From: Roseovarius aestuarii
GTDB lineage: Bacteria; Pseudomonadota; Alphaproteobacteria; Rhodobacterales; Rhodobacteraceae
DNA length: 37,496 nucleotides
Assembly (NCBI GenBank): GCA_027214255.1
Contig: JAPWHL010000031.1
Coordinates: 1 to 37,496, forward strand
Reading direction: 5' to 3'
Part shown: piece by piece, positions 8,142 through 15,803 of the stretch
How the letters are laid out: every line of letters begins with the position of its first letter
Numbering within the stretch: the stretch's first letter is position 1
Notes under the pieces: generated by a model
The model's input: only the letters and a program-made list of their open reading frames with translations
Database searches by the model: none
What the model was told of the DNA's origin: nothing
Translations under genes and position numbers: made by a program

Positions 8142-8158
8142 TTTAGAATTATTCTAAG
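8142..8158. promoter_or_regulatory. Irr-type iron control element (ICE-like palindrome)
   Basis: TTTAGAATTATTCTAAG is a near-perfect 7-3-7 palindrome (TTTAGAA, 3 bases, TTCTAAG). It matches the TTTAGAA-N3-TTCTAAA type of site bound by Irr in alphaproteobacteria. It lies 127 bp upstream of iscR and 57 bp upstream of the divergent hydrolase start. Irr control of suf operons is established in this class; binding here is inference. Confidence 0.6.
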
Positions 8159-8214
8159 GTGTGTCGGCATATCCGTCAAGATTGCGCCGCGCCCCACCAC
8201 CAAAAGGACCACGC

Positions 8215-8868
8215 ATGCCCGAGGTTATTTTTGCCGGCCCCGAAGGTCGCCTGGAAGGTCGTTATCACCCGCAAAAGGAAAAGGACGCACCGATTGCCAT
8301 CGTGCTGCATCCCCACCCCCAATTCGGCGGGACCATGAACAACAAGGTTGTCTATAACCTGCATTACGCCTTTTACAATATGGGCTTTACGGTTCTGCGG
8401 TTTAACTTTCGTGGCGTTGGCCGCAGCCAAGGCGAGTATGATCAGGGTGTAGGTGAGCTGTCAGACGCCGCCTCGGCGCTGGACTACTTGCAGTCCATGA
8501 ACGCCAATTCCAAACATTGCTGGGTTGCTGGCTTTTCGTTTGGAGCATGGATCGGCATGCAATTGTTGATGCGCCGCCCGGAAATCACCGGCTTTATCAG
8601 CGTCTCGCCCCCAGCAAATATGTATGATTTTTCGTTCTTGGCACCCTGCCCTTCATCAGGGCTGATCATCAACGGCGCAAATGACCGTGTGGCCCCGCCC
8701 GCCGACACAACCACGCTGGTGTCAAAACTGCACGAACAACAAGGTATCACCGTCCAGCATGACGAAGTCGAGGGCGCAGGCCACTTCTTTGAGGACGACC
8801 ACATGGACACGATGATCAATACCGTCACCGGCTATGTCAAACGCCGCCTGACCGAAGGCACGCGTTAA
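8215..8868 (+). CDS. Alpha/beta hydrolase
   Basis: Serine hydrolase of the alpha/beta fold, 217 residues from the start at 8215 (MPEVIFAGPEGRLEGRYHP), which has AAAGGA seven bases upstream; a frame from 8161 adds 18 unlikely residues. Visible are the oxyanion region HPHPQFGGTMNN, the nucleophile elbow GFSFGA, the acid near INGANDRVAPP and the histidine in GAGHFF. This resembles the widespread YfhR/DUF-type cytoplasmic hydrolases of unknown substrate. It is transcribed divergently from iscR and followed after three bases by a small gene. Confidence 0.85.
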   Translation: MPEVIFAGPEGRLEGRYHPQKEKDAPIAIVLHPHPQFGGTMNNKVVYNLHYAFYNMGFTVLRFNFRGVGRSQGEYDQGVGELSDAASALDYLQSMNANSKHCWVAGFSFGAWIGMQLLMRRPEITGFISVSPPANMYDFSFLAPCPSSGLIINGANDRVAPPADTTTLVSKLHEQQGITVQHDEVEGAGHFFEDDHMDTMINTVTGYVKRRLTEGTR

Positions 8869-8871
8869 GTC

Positions 8872-9120
8872 ATGGGTGTCACCGAGGATCTGGCAGACGA
8901 ACTGGCGCAATCCGTGCTCAAGGCCGTCGACATCATCGGCGACGACCAGATTATCGCGGACTTGGCCAACATGATGGGCGCGACCTCGCAAACCGCCGAA
9001 GAAGCCTTTTTGACGGCGATCCGCGTGCGTCGCGCCAACATCAAAGCACGCGAAATGCTGACCAAACGCCTTCGCGATTTCAAAGCCAGCCAGGACGCTC
9101 AACGCGCGCAATCAGATTGA
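8872..9120 (+). CDS. Small helical protein of unknown function
   Basis: An 82-residue protein, almost entirely helical in appearance and charged, with no signal peptide or membrane segment: acidic N-half (DLADELAQSVLKAVDIIGDDQ) and basic C-half (RVRRANIKAREMLTKRLRDF). It starts three bases after the hydrolase stop, so it is probably co-translated. I do not recognise the family. It ends at a convergent intergenic repeat opposite mfd. Confidence 0.7.
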   Translation: MGVTEDLADELAQSVLKAVDIIGDDQIIADLANMMGATSQTAEEAFLTAIRVRRANIKAREMLTKRLRDFKASQDAQRAQSD

Positions 9121-9210
9121 GCGCCTACGGCGCCCTGCTTTCTTTCATTGGCGTCCAGTAGAACGGGTTCGCGTTTCACCCAATTCTGCATGGTGACGCT
9201 GACCGCAGTA

Positions 9211-9334
9211 GCCTCCGGCGGGGATATTTAGGGCCAGAAGATACGGTATAGAATCTACTGAATCTTCTGGCTTAAAATATCCCGGGGGAGACGTAGAATT
9301 TCCACGGAAATTCTACGTTGGGGGCAGCGCCCCG
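9211..9334. repeat. REP-like intergenic repeat, copy A (doubled core plus two hairpins)
   Basis: Two inverted cores (9212-9242, 9262-9288) contain GGGATATTTAGGGCCAGAAG and its inverse CTTCTGGCTTAAAATATCCC. They are followed by a 13-bp stem (ACGTAGAATTTCC / GGAAATTCTACGT, 9291-9318) and a GGGGC-AGC-GCCCC hairpin (9321-9333). The reverse complement of 9262-9333 has the same order of parts as copy B. It sits between the 3' ends of two convergent genes and may also act as a terminator. Confidence 0.75.
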
Positions 9335-9342
9335 ACCCGGCA

Positions 9343-12300
9343 TCACCCTTTGTGACGCTTCTTTTCAGCGACGACCTTTTCAGCCAAGTCACGTGCGATG
9401 GCGAACGCGCCCTTGATCTTGTCGCTTTCCTTGCTCCAATCGCGGCGCACGACAATCTTGTTGTCACGCAGTTTTGCCAGCCCCCGTTGATCTTCGATGT
9501 ATTGCACTAAGCCTTGGGGCGATGCGAATTTATCGTTGTGGAACTGGATCGTCGCGCCTTTCGGGCCACCGTCCAGCTTGGCGATCCCGGCCTTTTTACA
9601 CATTGCCTTGATCCGAACCACCAGCATCAGCATGTTGACCTCTTTGGGGAGTTTCCCAAAGCGGTCAATAAGTTCAGCAGCAAATCCTTCCAGTTCCACT
9701 TTGCTCTGCAAGCCACTGAGGCGGCGATACAATCCCAGTCTTACGTCCAGATCAGGCACGTAATTTTCCGGAATCAGGACAGGAACGCCGAGATTGATCT
9801 GTGGGGCCCACTGATCATCGGCCTCGCTAAGCCCTTCCATTTCGCCCGCTTTGATCTTGGCAATCGCGTCTTCCAGCATGGATTGGTAGAGTTCGTAGCC
9901 AACGTCGCGCATCTGGCCGGATTGCTCTTCGCCCAACAGGTTGCCCGCGCCGCGAATGTCCAAATCCTGACTGGCCAAGGTAAACCCTGCGCCCAACGTG
10001 TCCAAGCTTCCCAAGACACGCAGGCGTTTTTGCGCGGTTTGCGTTAGCTTCATGCGTGGTTTTGTCGTCAGGTAGGCATATGCGCGGGTTTTGGAGCGTC
10101 CGACTCGCCCCCTGATTTGATAGAGTTGGCTGAGGCCGAACATATCCGAGCGGTGGATAACCATCGTGTTCGCTGTGGGGATATCCAGCCCCGATTCAAC
10201 AATCGTCGTCGCAACCAGAACATCGTATTTGCCATCATAAAAGGCGTTCATACGGTCGTCCAGCTCGCCAGCCGCCATCTGCCCATGGGCAATCACATAG
10301 CTAAGTTCCGGCAATTGTGCCGTCAGGAAGTCTTCTATGTCGGGCAGATCGGTGATGCGCGGCACCACGTAAAAGCTTTGACCACCACGATAATGTTCGC
10401 GCAGCAATGCCTCGCGGATTGTGACCGTGTCGAATTCGCTGACATAGGTGCGAATCGACAAGCGGTCGACCGGAGGCGTGCCAATGATCGACAGGTCGCG
10501 CACCCCCGACAGGCTGAGTTGCAGCGTGCGCGGAATCGGTGTGGCTGTCAGCGTCAGCACATGCACATCGCTGCGCAGGGCCTTTAGACGTTCTTTATGG
10601 CCAACCCCGAAGCGCTGTTCTTCGTCGATGACCAGCAGGCCAAGGTTGGCAAAACGCACCGACTTGGCCAACAACGCGTGGGTGCCAACGACAATATCCA
10701 CCTGCCCGCGCGCCAACCCTTCGCGGGTTCTGGCCGCTTCCTTGGCACTGACAAACCGCGACAAGGGGCGCACAGTAATGGGAAAGCCGCGAAACCGTTC
10801 GGCAAAACTTTGATAGTGTTGGCGCGCCAGCAAGGTTGTTGGGGCAATCACCGCCACCTGCATGCCCGACATTGCGGCGGCAAACGCGGCGCGCATTGCC
10901 ACTTCGGTTTTACCGAACCCGACGTCGCCGCAAATCAGGCGATCCATCGGTGTTCCCGCCTGAAGGTCGGCCATGACATCCTCGATCGCGCGCAGCTGGT
11001 CATCGGTTTCTTCATATGGGAAACGGGCCGAGAATTCCTCCCACGCGTGGTGCTCGGGCTCCAGCACGGGGGCCTTGCGCAGGGCGCGTTCGGCGGCAAG
11101 CCGGATCAGCCGGTCCGCCATCTCGCGGATGCGTTCCTTAAGCCGGGCCTTCTTGGATTGCCAGGCCCCACCACCCAGCCGATCCAGCAACCCGTCTTCG
11201 TGGCCGAATTTGCTGAGCAGTTCGATATTTTCAACCGGAAGGTACAGTTTGGAGGATTCGGCATATTCCAGCACGATACATTCGTGCGCAGCGCCAAGGG
11301 CCGTCACCACCTCCAACCCGTGATACCGCCCGACTCCGTGATCGACATGGACCACCAAATCACCGGGGCTGAGGCTGTTGGCCTCGGTCAGAAAATTCTC
11401 GGCACGTCGGCGCCGTTTGGGTGCGCGGATCAGGCGATCCCCAAGAATATCCTGTTCGGCAATCACCGTCAGGTGGCGCCCTTCAAACGGTCCTTCAAAT
11501 CCGGTTTCCAGCCCCCAGACGGCCAGATGCAGCCCGGATTTTCCCAAACGTGTGGCGGCGGGTACGGTAACGGGGCCAATCAGGCCTTCGTCTTCCAACA
11601 GGCCTTCCATGCGTTCGCGCGCACCTTCTGTATAGCTGGCAAGAAGGACCGGACCATCGGCAAGTTTCGTCTGAATATGATCTTTCAACGCGCCGAAAAG
11701 GCTGATGTTTTCCTGCTGGCGTTCGGGGGCGAAATTGCGGCCTATCCGCCCGGCTGCATCGACAACGCCCAACCCGGTTGCCTGCGGCAGCGCGGACAGT
11801 TGAATGACGCGCCGCCCCGTCATGGCCTGATCCCACGCGGCATCATCCAGATAAAGCAGCCCCGGCGGCACTGGTTTATAGACGGTATCGCCCCGGCCCT
11901 TGGATTTCAGCGCATGTTGGCGCGCCTCATACTGGTCCTTCACAGTGTCCCAACGGGCCAGACGTGCGGGCGTCAACCCATCATCCAACAAGACCGGCGC
12001 ACCCGGCAGATAGTCAGGCAACACCTCAAGTTTTTCGTGGAAGAACGGCAACCAATGTTCGACGCCCTGCGCCTTACGGCCCGCGCTGACCGCCTCATAC
12101 AACGGATCATCCGTCCCGGCCGATCCAAACTCGATGCGATAATTCTGGCGAAATCTCAGAATTGCATCGTCGTCAAGGATCACCTCGGACACCGGGGCAA
12201 GCTCGATCATGTCCAGTTTTTTGACCGTGCGCTGAGTTGCCGGATCAAACTGGCGTACCCCGTCCAAAACATCGCCGAACAGGTCCAGTCGCACCGGCCC

Positions 12301-12810
12301 ACCCGGGCCGGGCGGGTAGATGTCGATGATTCCACCGCGCACGGCATAATCGCCCGGCTCGGTCACTGTCGGGCTTTGCACGAACCCCATCCGTACCAGA
12401 AAGGCGCGCAGCGCCGCCTCGTCAATGCGCTGATTGACCTGTGCGGCAAATGCCGCTTCGCGCAGGGTTGCGCGGGGGGGGATGCGTTGCATCGCGGCAC
12501 TGAGCGTGGTCAGGACGATAAACTGCCCCGGCATTTCATGCACAAGTGCCGCCAATGTGGCCATGCGCGATGCCGAGATATCAGGATTGGGAGACACCCG
12601 GTCATAGGCCAAACAATCCCAGCCGGGAAAGGACAATACCGGCATGTCAGGCGCAAAAAATCTGAGCGCAGCAACCATCGCCGCCATGCGTTTGTCGTCG
12701 CGTGCGACATGGATCACAGGCCCTTTTGCCCGTGCGACCTCGTCCAGTAGCACCCGGGCGTCAAATCCCTCGGGTGCGCCCGATACGGTAAGTGTCTGAG
12801 AACCGTTCAT
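9343..12810 (-). CDS. mfd: Transcription-repair coupling factor Mfd
   Basis: ATP-dependent translocase that removes RNA polymerase stalled at DNA lesions and recruits UvrA. It has 1155 residues, normal length. Domains in order: UvrB-like modules (about 1-330), the CarD-like RNA polymerase-interacting domain (about 480-545, LSPGDLVVHVDHGVGRYHG), then the RecG-like helicase core with Walker A GDVGFGKTE (628-636), the DEEQ box (729-732), TLTATPIPRTL, and motif VI in QIRGRVGR, and the C-terminal D7 domain. It is transcribed on the minus strand, 30 bp after the small membrane-protein gene, and converges on the hydrolase cluster. Confidence 0.96.
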   Translation of the reverse strand: MNGSQTLTVSGAPEGFDARVLLDEVARAKGPVIHVARDDKRMAAMVAALRFFAPDMPVLSFPGWDCLAYDRVSPNPDISASRMATLAALVHEMPGQFIVLTTLSAAMQRIPPRATLREAAFAAQVNQRIDEAALRAFLVRMGFVQSPTVTEPGDYAVRGGIIDIYPPGPGGPVRLDLFGDVLDGVRQFDPATQRTVKKLDMIELAPVSEVILDDDAILRFRQNYRIEFGSAGTDDPLYEAVSAGRKAQGVEHWLPFFHEKLEVLPDYLPGAPVLLDDGLTPARLARWDTVKDQYEARQHALKSKGRGDTVYKPVPPGLLYLDDAAWDQAMTGRRVIQLSALPQATGLGVVDAAGRIGRNFAPERQQENISLFGALKDHIQTKLADGPVLLASYTEGARERMEGLLEDEGLIGPVTVPAATRLGKSGLHLAVWGLETGFEGPFEGRHLTVIAEQDILGDRLIRAPKRRRRAENFLTEANSLSPGDLVVHVDHGVGRYHGLEVVTALGAAHECIVLEYAESSKLYLPVENIELLSKFGHEDGLLDRLGGGAWQSKKARLKERIREMADRLIRLAAERALRKAPVLEPEHHAWEEFSARFPYEETDDQLRAIEDVMADLQAGTPMDRLICGDVGFGKTEVAMRAAFAAAMSGMQVAVIAPTTLLARQHYQSFAERFRGFPITVRPLSRFVSAKEAARTREGLARGQVDIVVGTHALLAKSVRFANLGLLVIDEEQRFGVGHKERLKALRSDVHVLTLTATPIPRTLQLSLSGVRDLSIIGTPPVDRLSIRTYVSEFDTVTIREALLREHYRGGQSFYVVPRITDLPDIEDFLTAQLPELSYVIAHGQMAAGELDDRMNAFYDGKYDVLVATTIVESGLDIPTANTMVIHRSDMFGLSQLYQIRGRVGRSKTRAYAYLTTKPRMKLTQTAQKRLRVLGSLDTLGAGFTLASQDLDIRGAGNLLGEEQSGQMRDVGYELYQSMLEDAIAKIKAGEMEGLSEADDQWAPQINLGVPVLIPENYVPDLDVRLGLYRRLSGLQSKVELEGFAAELIDRFGKLPKEVNMLMLVVRIKAMCKKAGIAKLDGGPKGATIQFHNDKFASPQGLVQYIEDQRGLAKLRDNKIVVRRDWSKESDKIKGAFAIARDLAEKVVAEKKRHKG

Positions 12811-12840
12811 TGCGGTATTACTCCGGCTTGGGGGGATCTT

Positions 12841-13368
12841 TTATCCGCCAAGGGCCGACGAGGACATGTTTTGCAGCATCCCCCACATGGCCGTCACGAA
12901 GATCGAGATAATTCCGATGACCTGCACGATGGTCCGGTGACGGTTCAGGCACTTGATCAGCGCGATCCCCTCCAGTTCCAAATCACGGATGCGTGTTGCG
13001 GTAAACACCGTCAACAGCCAGACAAGCGACATCGGCAGCCCCAACAGAAATACCGCCTGCGCAAATTCACGATCATAGACGAACCCAAGCAGGCCGAGGC
13101 TGGTCAGCAGGAAAAACGAAAATCCGGCGATCAACAAACCGGACTCTTGGGCGATGAACAGGATGCGGCGCACATTGATCTGCACCATGGCCTCCATGTC
13201 CGCCATAGGCTGATCGCCCCGTTTGCGCGCGCGCAAAACCATGTCCCACGGAACTCCCAGAACCCAATGGCTGGCAGAGGACCACATCACAGCCAGCGCA
13301 ATCCAGAACCACAGGTTGCTGAAACTACGCATGTCAATGACTTCGAAAACGCTTGTATACCAATCCAC
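12841..13368 (-). CDS. Small multi-pass membrane protein, Rhodobacterales type
   Basis: A protein of 175 residues with about four hydrophobic segments (near 17-40, 78-96, 103-124, 147-167) and a basic loop RARKRGDQ. It starts MDWYTSVFEVIDMRSFSNLW. I recall similar proteins in Rhodobacterales carrying the label 'component of SufBCD complex', but nothing in the sequence shows such a link and I do not rely on it. It precedes mfd by 30 bp on the same strand and is divergent from hemB. Confidence 0.7.
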   Translation of the reverse strand: MDWYTSVFEVIDMRSFSNLWFWIALAVMWSSASHWVLGVPWDMVLRARKRGDQPMADMEAMVQINVRRILFIAQESGLLIAGFSFFLLTSLGLLGFVYDREFAQAVFLLGLPMSLVWLLTVFTATRIRDLELEGIALIKCLNRHRTIVQVIGIISIFVTAMWGMLQNMSSSALGG

Positions 13369-13491
13369 GCGGATGCCCCGGAGCTGTGTTCAACGCCCTC
13401 TTACCTGCGCGGCGCGACAATTCCTACCCTTGAGATGCGCCAAATTCCGTGGCAACCAGACGCAGCACCATTCACGGATAAAGGCACCATC

Positions 13492-14490
13492 ATGCGCCCT
13501 ACCCTCGCCCCCTTTCCCGCCACGCGCTTGCGTCGCATCCGCCGCAGCCCCGCCCTTCGGGCATTGGTGGCCGAAAACACCCTAAGCCCCAGCGATTTCA
13601 TCTGGCCCGTTTTCGTGCGCGATGGTGATGGTAATGTAGAGCCCATCGCCTCTATGCCCGGTGTCAACCGGCTGAGCGTGGACAAGGTGGTCGAGGCCGC
13701 ACGCGAGGCTTTTGCCATGGGTATTCCTGCGATTTGCCTGTTTCCCTACACCGATGCGGCCGGACGCACTTCGGATTGCGCCGAGGCCTGGAACCCCGAC
13801 AACCTAAGCAATCGCGCCACTCGCGCGATCAAGGCCGCCCTGCCAGATATGGTCGTGATGACGGATGTCGCGCTGGATCCCTATTCAGACACCGGGCATG
13901 ACGGCTTTGTTGTGGAGGGCGAAATCGTCAATGACGAAACCGTCGAGGCATTGGTGAAACAAGGCCTTAGTCAGGCCGAAGCCGGTGTCGATATCATCGG
14001 ACCATCTGATATGATGGATGGGCGCATTGGCGCATTGCGCAGCGCGCTGGAAAGCGCGGGCCATCAGAACGTGATCCTCCTGAGCTATGCCGCGAAATAC
14101 GCCAGCGCCTTTTACGGCCCGTTCCGCGATGCTGTTGGCGCATCTGGTGCATTGAAAGGTGACAAGCGGACATATCAGATGGACGCGGCCAATTCCGACG
14201 AAGCCATGCGCCTGATCCAGCGCGATCTTTCAGAAGGCGCCGATATGGTGATGGTCAAGCCCGGAATGCCCTATCTGGATATCTGCCGACGCGCCAAGGA
14301 CATGTTCGGCGCCCCCACTTATGCCTATCAGGTCTCGGGTGAATACGCGATGATCATGGCCGCCGCGCAAAATGGCTGGATCGACGGCGACCGCGCGATG
14401 AGCGAAAGCCTGATGGCGTTCAAGCGCGCGGGATGTGACGGAATCCTGACCTATTTCGCACCGGCAATGGCGAAGGCCATGCAAGGGTAA
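13492..14490 (+). CDS. hemB: Delta-aminolevulinic acid dehydratase (porphobilinogen synthase) HemB
   Basis: Condenses two 5-aminolevulinate molecules to porphobilinogen in tetrapyrrole synthesis. It has 332 residues from the start at 13492 (MRPTLAPFPATRLRRIRRSP), with AAGG eight bases upstream. The open frame runs much further upstream but that part is antisense to the membrane-protein gene. The active-site lysines are in AAKYASAF (Lys202) and MVKPGMPYLD (Lys256). The metal motif DVALDPYSDTGHDG (125-138) has Ala/Asp in place of the cysteines of zinc enzymes, so this is the magnesium-type HemB typical of alphaproteobacteria. Confidence 0.95.
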   Translation: MRPTLAPFPATRLRRIRRSPALRALVAENTLSPSDFIWPVFVRDGDGNVEPIASMPGVNRLSVDKVVEAAREAFAMGIPAICLFPYTDAAGRTSDCAEAWNPDNLSNRATRAIKAALPDMVVMTDVALDPYSDTGHDGFVVEGEIVNDETVEALVKQGLSQAEAGVDIIGPSDMMDGRIGALRSALESAGHQNVILLSYAAKYASAFYGPFRDAVGASGALKGDKRTYQMDAANSDEAMRLIQRDLSEGADMVMVKPGMPYLDICRRAKDMFGAPTYAYQVSGEYAMIMAAAQNGWIDGDRAMSESLMAFKRAGCDGILTYFAPAMAKAMQG

Positions 14491-14622
14491 GCCAGCGCGC
14501 GCGGCATTCTGCCCATTACCGCGTATGTTGCGTGACAAGAACGGTTTGCGGCCCTATACTTGGCCGCAGATCGGTTGAACAAACAATCGGCACTTGATCA
14601 GGCAACAAGCAGGCATAACACC

Positions 14623-15183
14623 ATGAGCATTCTTTCCCGACGCGGATTCACGCTGGGCGCATTGGGCGCAGCCGGTTTTACAGCAGCATGTGGCAACGGC
14701 ATCGGTAGCCGTAGACCCGAAACAATCGACGCACGTGTCGACACCACGCTGGACTATCTGTTTTCAAACTACCCCAACACGCAATCCTTGGCCGAAAAGT
14801 CAAACGGCATGTTGATCATGCCACTGGTCACCGAGGCCGGTCTGGGCGTGGGCGGCGGATACGGGCGCGGCGCGCTGCGCATCAACAATACCACCGTCGA
14901 CTACTATTCGGCCACCAAGGGCAGCATCGGCTTGCAGATCGGGGCACAACAATTCGCGCATGTCCTGTTCTTTATGACCGAAAACGCATTGTCACGTTTC
15001 CGCCGCTCATCCGGTTGGGCTGCGGGCGCGGATATCGAATATGTGTTCAAGGATACGGCCGAAAACCTGCGCGCGGAAACAACCACGTCGACGGCGCCTG
15101 TTATCGCCGTGGTCTTCGGTCAGGCCGGATTGCTGGCTGGGATCTCGCTGGAAGGCATGAAGTACACACGTATCATACCTTAA
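14623..15183 (+). CDS. SYLF/Ysc84-domain lipoprotein
   Basis: A protein of 186 residues. The N-terminus MSILSRRGFTLGALGAAGFT has a twin-arginine motif, a hydrophobic stretch and then a lipobox-like AAC-G (Cys about 24), so it is probably Tat-exported and lipidated. The remainder matches the SYLF (DUF500, Ysc84) lipid-binding domain: LAEKSNGMLIMPLVTEAG, GGGYGRGALRI, GSIGLQIGAQ, and the closing GLLAGISLEG. The start at 14623 is chosen because the signal begins there; the frame to 14560 is not plausible. It follows hemB by 132 bp and converges on usg across repeat copy B. Confidence 0.85.
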   Translation: MSILSRRGFTLGALGAAGFTAACGNGIGSRRPETIDARVDTTLDYLFSNYPNTQSLAEKSNGMLIMPLVTEAGLGVGGGYGRGALRINNTTVDYYSATKGSIGLQIGAQQFAHVLFFMTENALSRFRRSSGWAAGADIEYVFKDTAENLRAETTTSTAPVIAVVFGQAGLLAGISLEGMKYTRIIP

Positions 15184-15207
15184 AACACAAACCTGCCCCG
15201 GCACGTT

Positions 15208-15280
15208 GTTGGGGGCTCTGCCCCCAACGTTGAATTCCTTTAGGAATTCAACGCCCCCGGGATATTTAAAGCCAGAAGAT
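15208..15280. repeat. REP-like intergenic repeat, copy B (two hairpins plus core)
   Basis: Hairpin GTTGGGGGC-TCT-GCCCCCAAC (15208-15228) is followed directly by the 11-bp stem CGTTGAATTCC-TTTA-GGAATTCAACG (15228-15253), then the core CGGGATATTTAAAGCCAGAAG (to 15280). The order of parts equals the reverse complement of copy A. It lies between the convergent SYLF and usg genes and could terminate both. Confidence 0.75.
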
Positions 15281-15291
15281 GCGATGAAAGA

Positions 15292-15561
15292 TCAGTGCAG
15301 GGTGAATTCGCCCTGCACGTTGCGCCATTCGCCCGGTGAAATCATCTTGCGATGCGTGAAGCGAACAGAGTGCAGCGGGCCTTCTATTTCGCGCTGCCAG
15401 AATTCGATAAACTCGAACAGGCGCGGATGGTCCGGCGCGATATCATAGTCCTGCCAAACAAAACTGTTCAGCACATGTATGTAATCGGGCATACCATAAA
15501 ACAGTTCGGCCGTGGTCAGGCCATAGCCTTTTAACATCATTTCGGTTTCGGACATTGTCAT
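15292..15561 (-). CDS. usg: Usg family protein
   Basis: An 89-residue soluble protein matching the Usg family of alphaproteobacteria (YGLTTAELFYGMPDY, SFVWQDYDIAPDHPRLFEF, FWQREIEGPLHSVR, ISPGEWRNV). The molecular role of Usg is not established. The start at 15561 is supported by AGGAG eight bases upstream; the second ATG at 15555 is less well spaced. It is a single gene on the minus strand, divergent from gyrA. Confidence 0.85.
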   Translation of the reverse strand: MTMSETEMMLKGYGLTTAELFYGMPDYIHVLNSFVWQDYDIAPDHPRLFEFIEFWQREIEGPLHSVRFTHRKMISPGEWRNVQGEFTLH

Positions 15562-15730
15562 GTCTCTTACTCCTGTAAAAGCACCCCGAAATCAGACGGT
15601 GTCATGCGGTGAGATTGAGTGTGCCTTGATTGCCTGTAACACCACTGTGACACATCAAATTTACTTTTCAATGAAAACAATGTGTTATCACTGTTCCGGC
15701 GCGGCTGCCAAATGCATCTGCCCTGCACCA

Positions 15731-15780
15731 TTGCGCCCAATATCCGCCCTCTGATATAGATTGATCCACAAGATGTGGAT
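15731..15780 (+). promoter_or_regulatory. Candidate gyrA promoter with operator-like palindrome
   Basis: TTGCGC (15731-15736), 18 bases, TATAGA (15755-15760) could be a promoter. The expected start of transcription falls in the perfect inverted repeat ATCCACA-AGA-TGTGGAT (15764-15780), 23 bp before the gyrA start. TGATCCACA (15762-15770) differs by one base from the DnaA box TTATCCACA. Function is inference. Confidence 0.4.
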
Positions 15781-15803
15781 TTAGACGACAAGGCAGGCCC
15801 CCG

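Noticed and set aside
10597..12750. Plus-strand open frame of 717 codons
   Set aside because: It is the antisense shadow of mfd, caused by high-GC codon use; no start signal or domain.
12871..13491. N-terminal extension of hemB to 539 residues
   Set aside because: The extra part is antisense to the membrane-protein gene, and HemB proteins start at the ATG at 13492.
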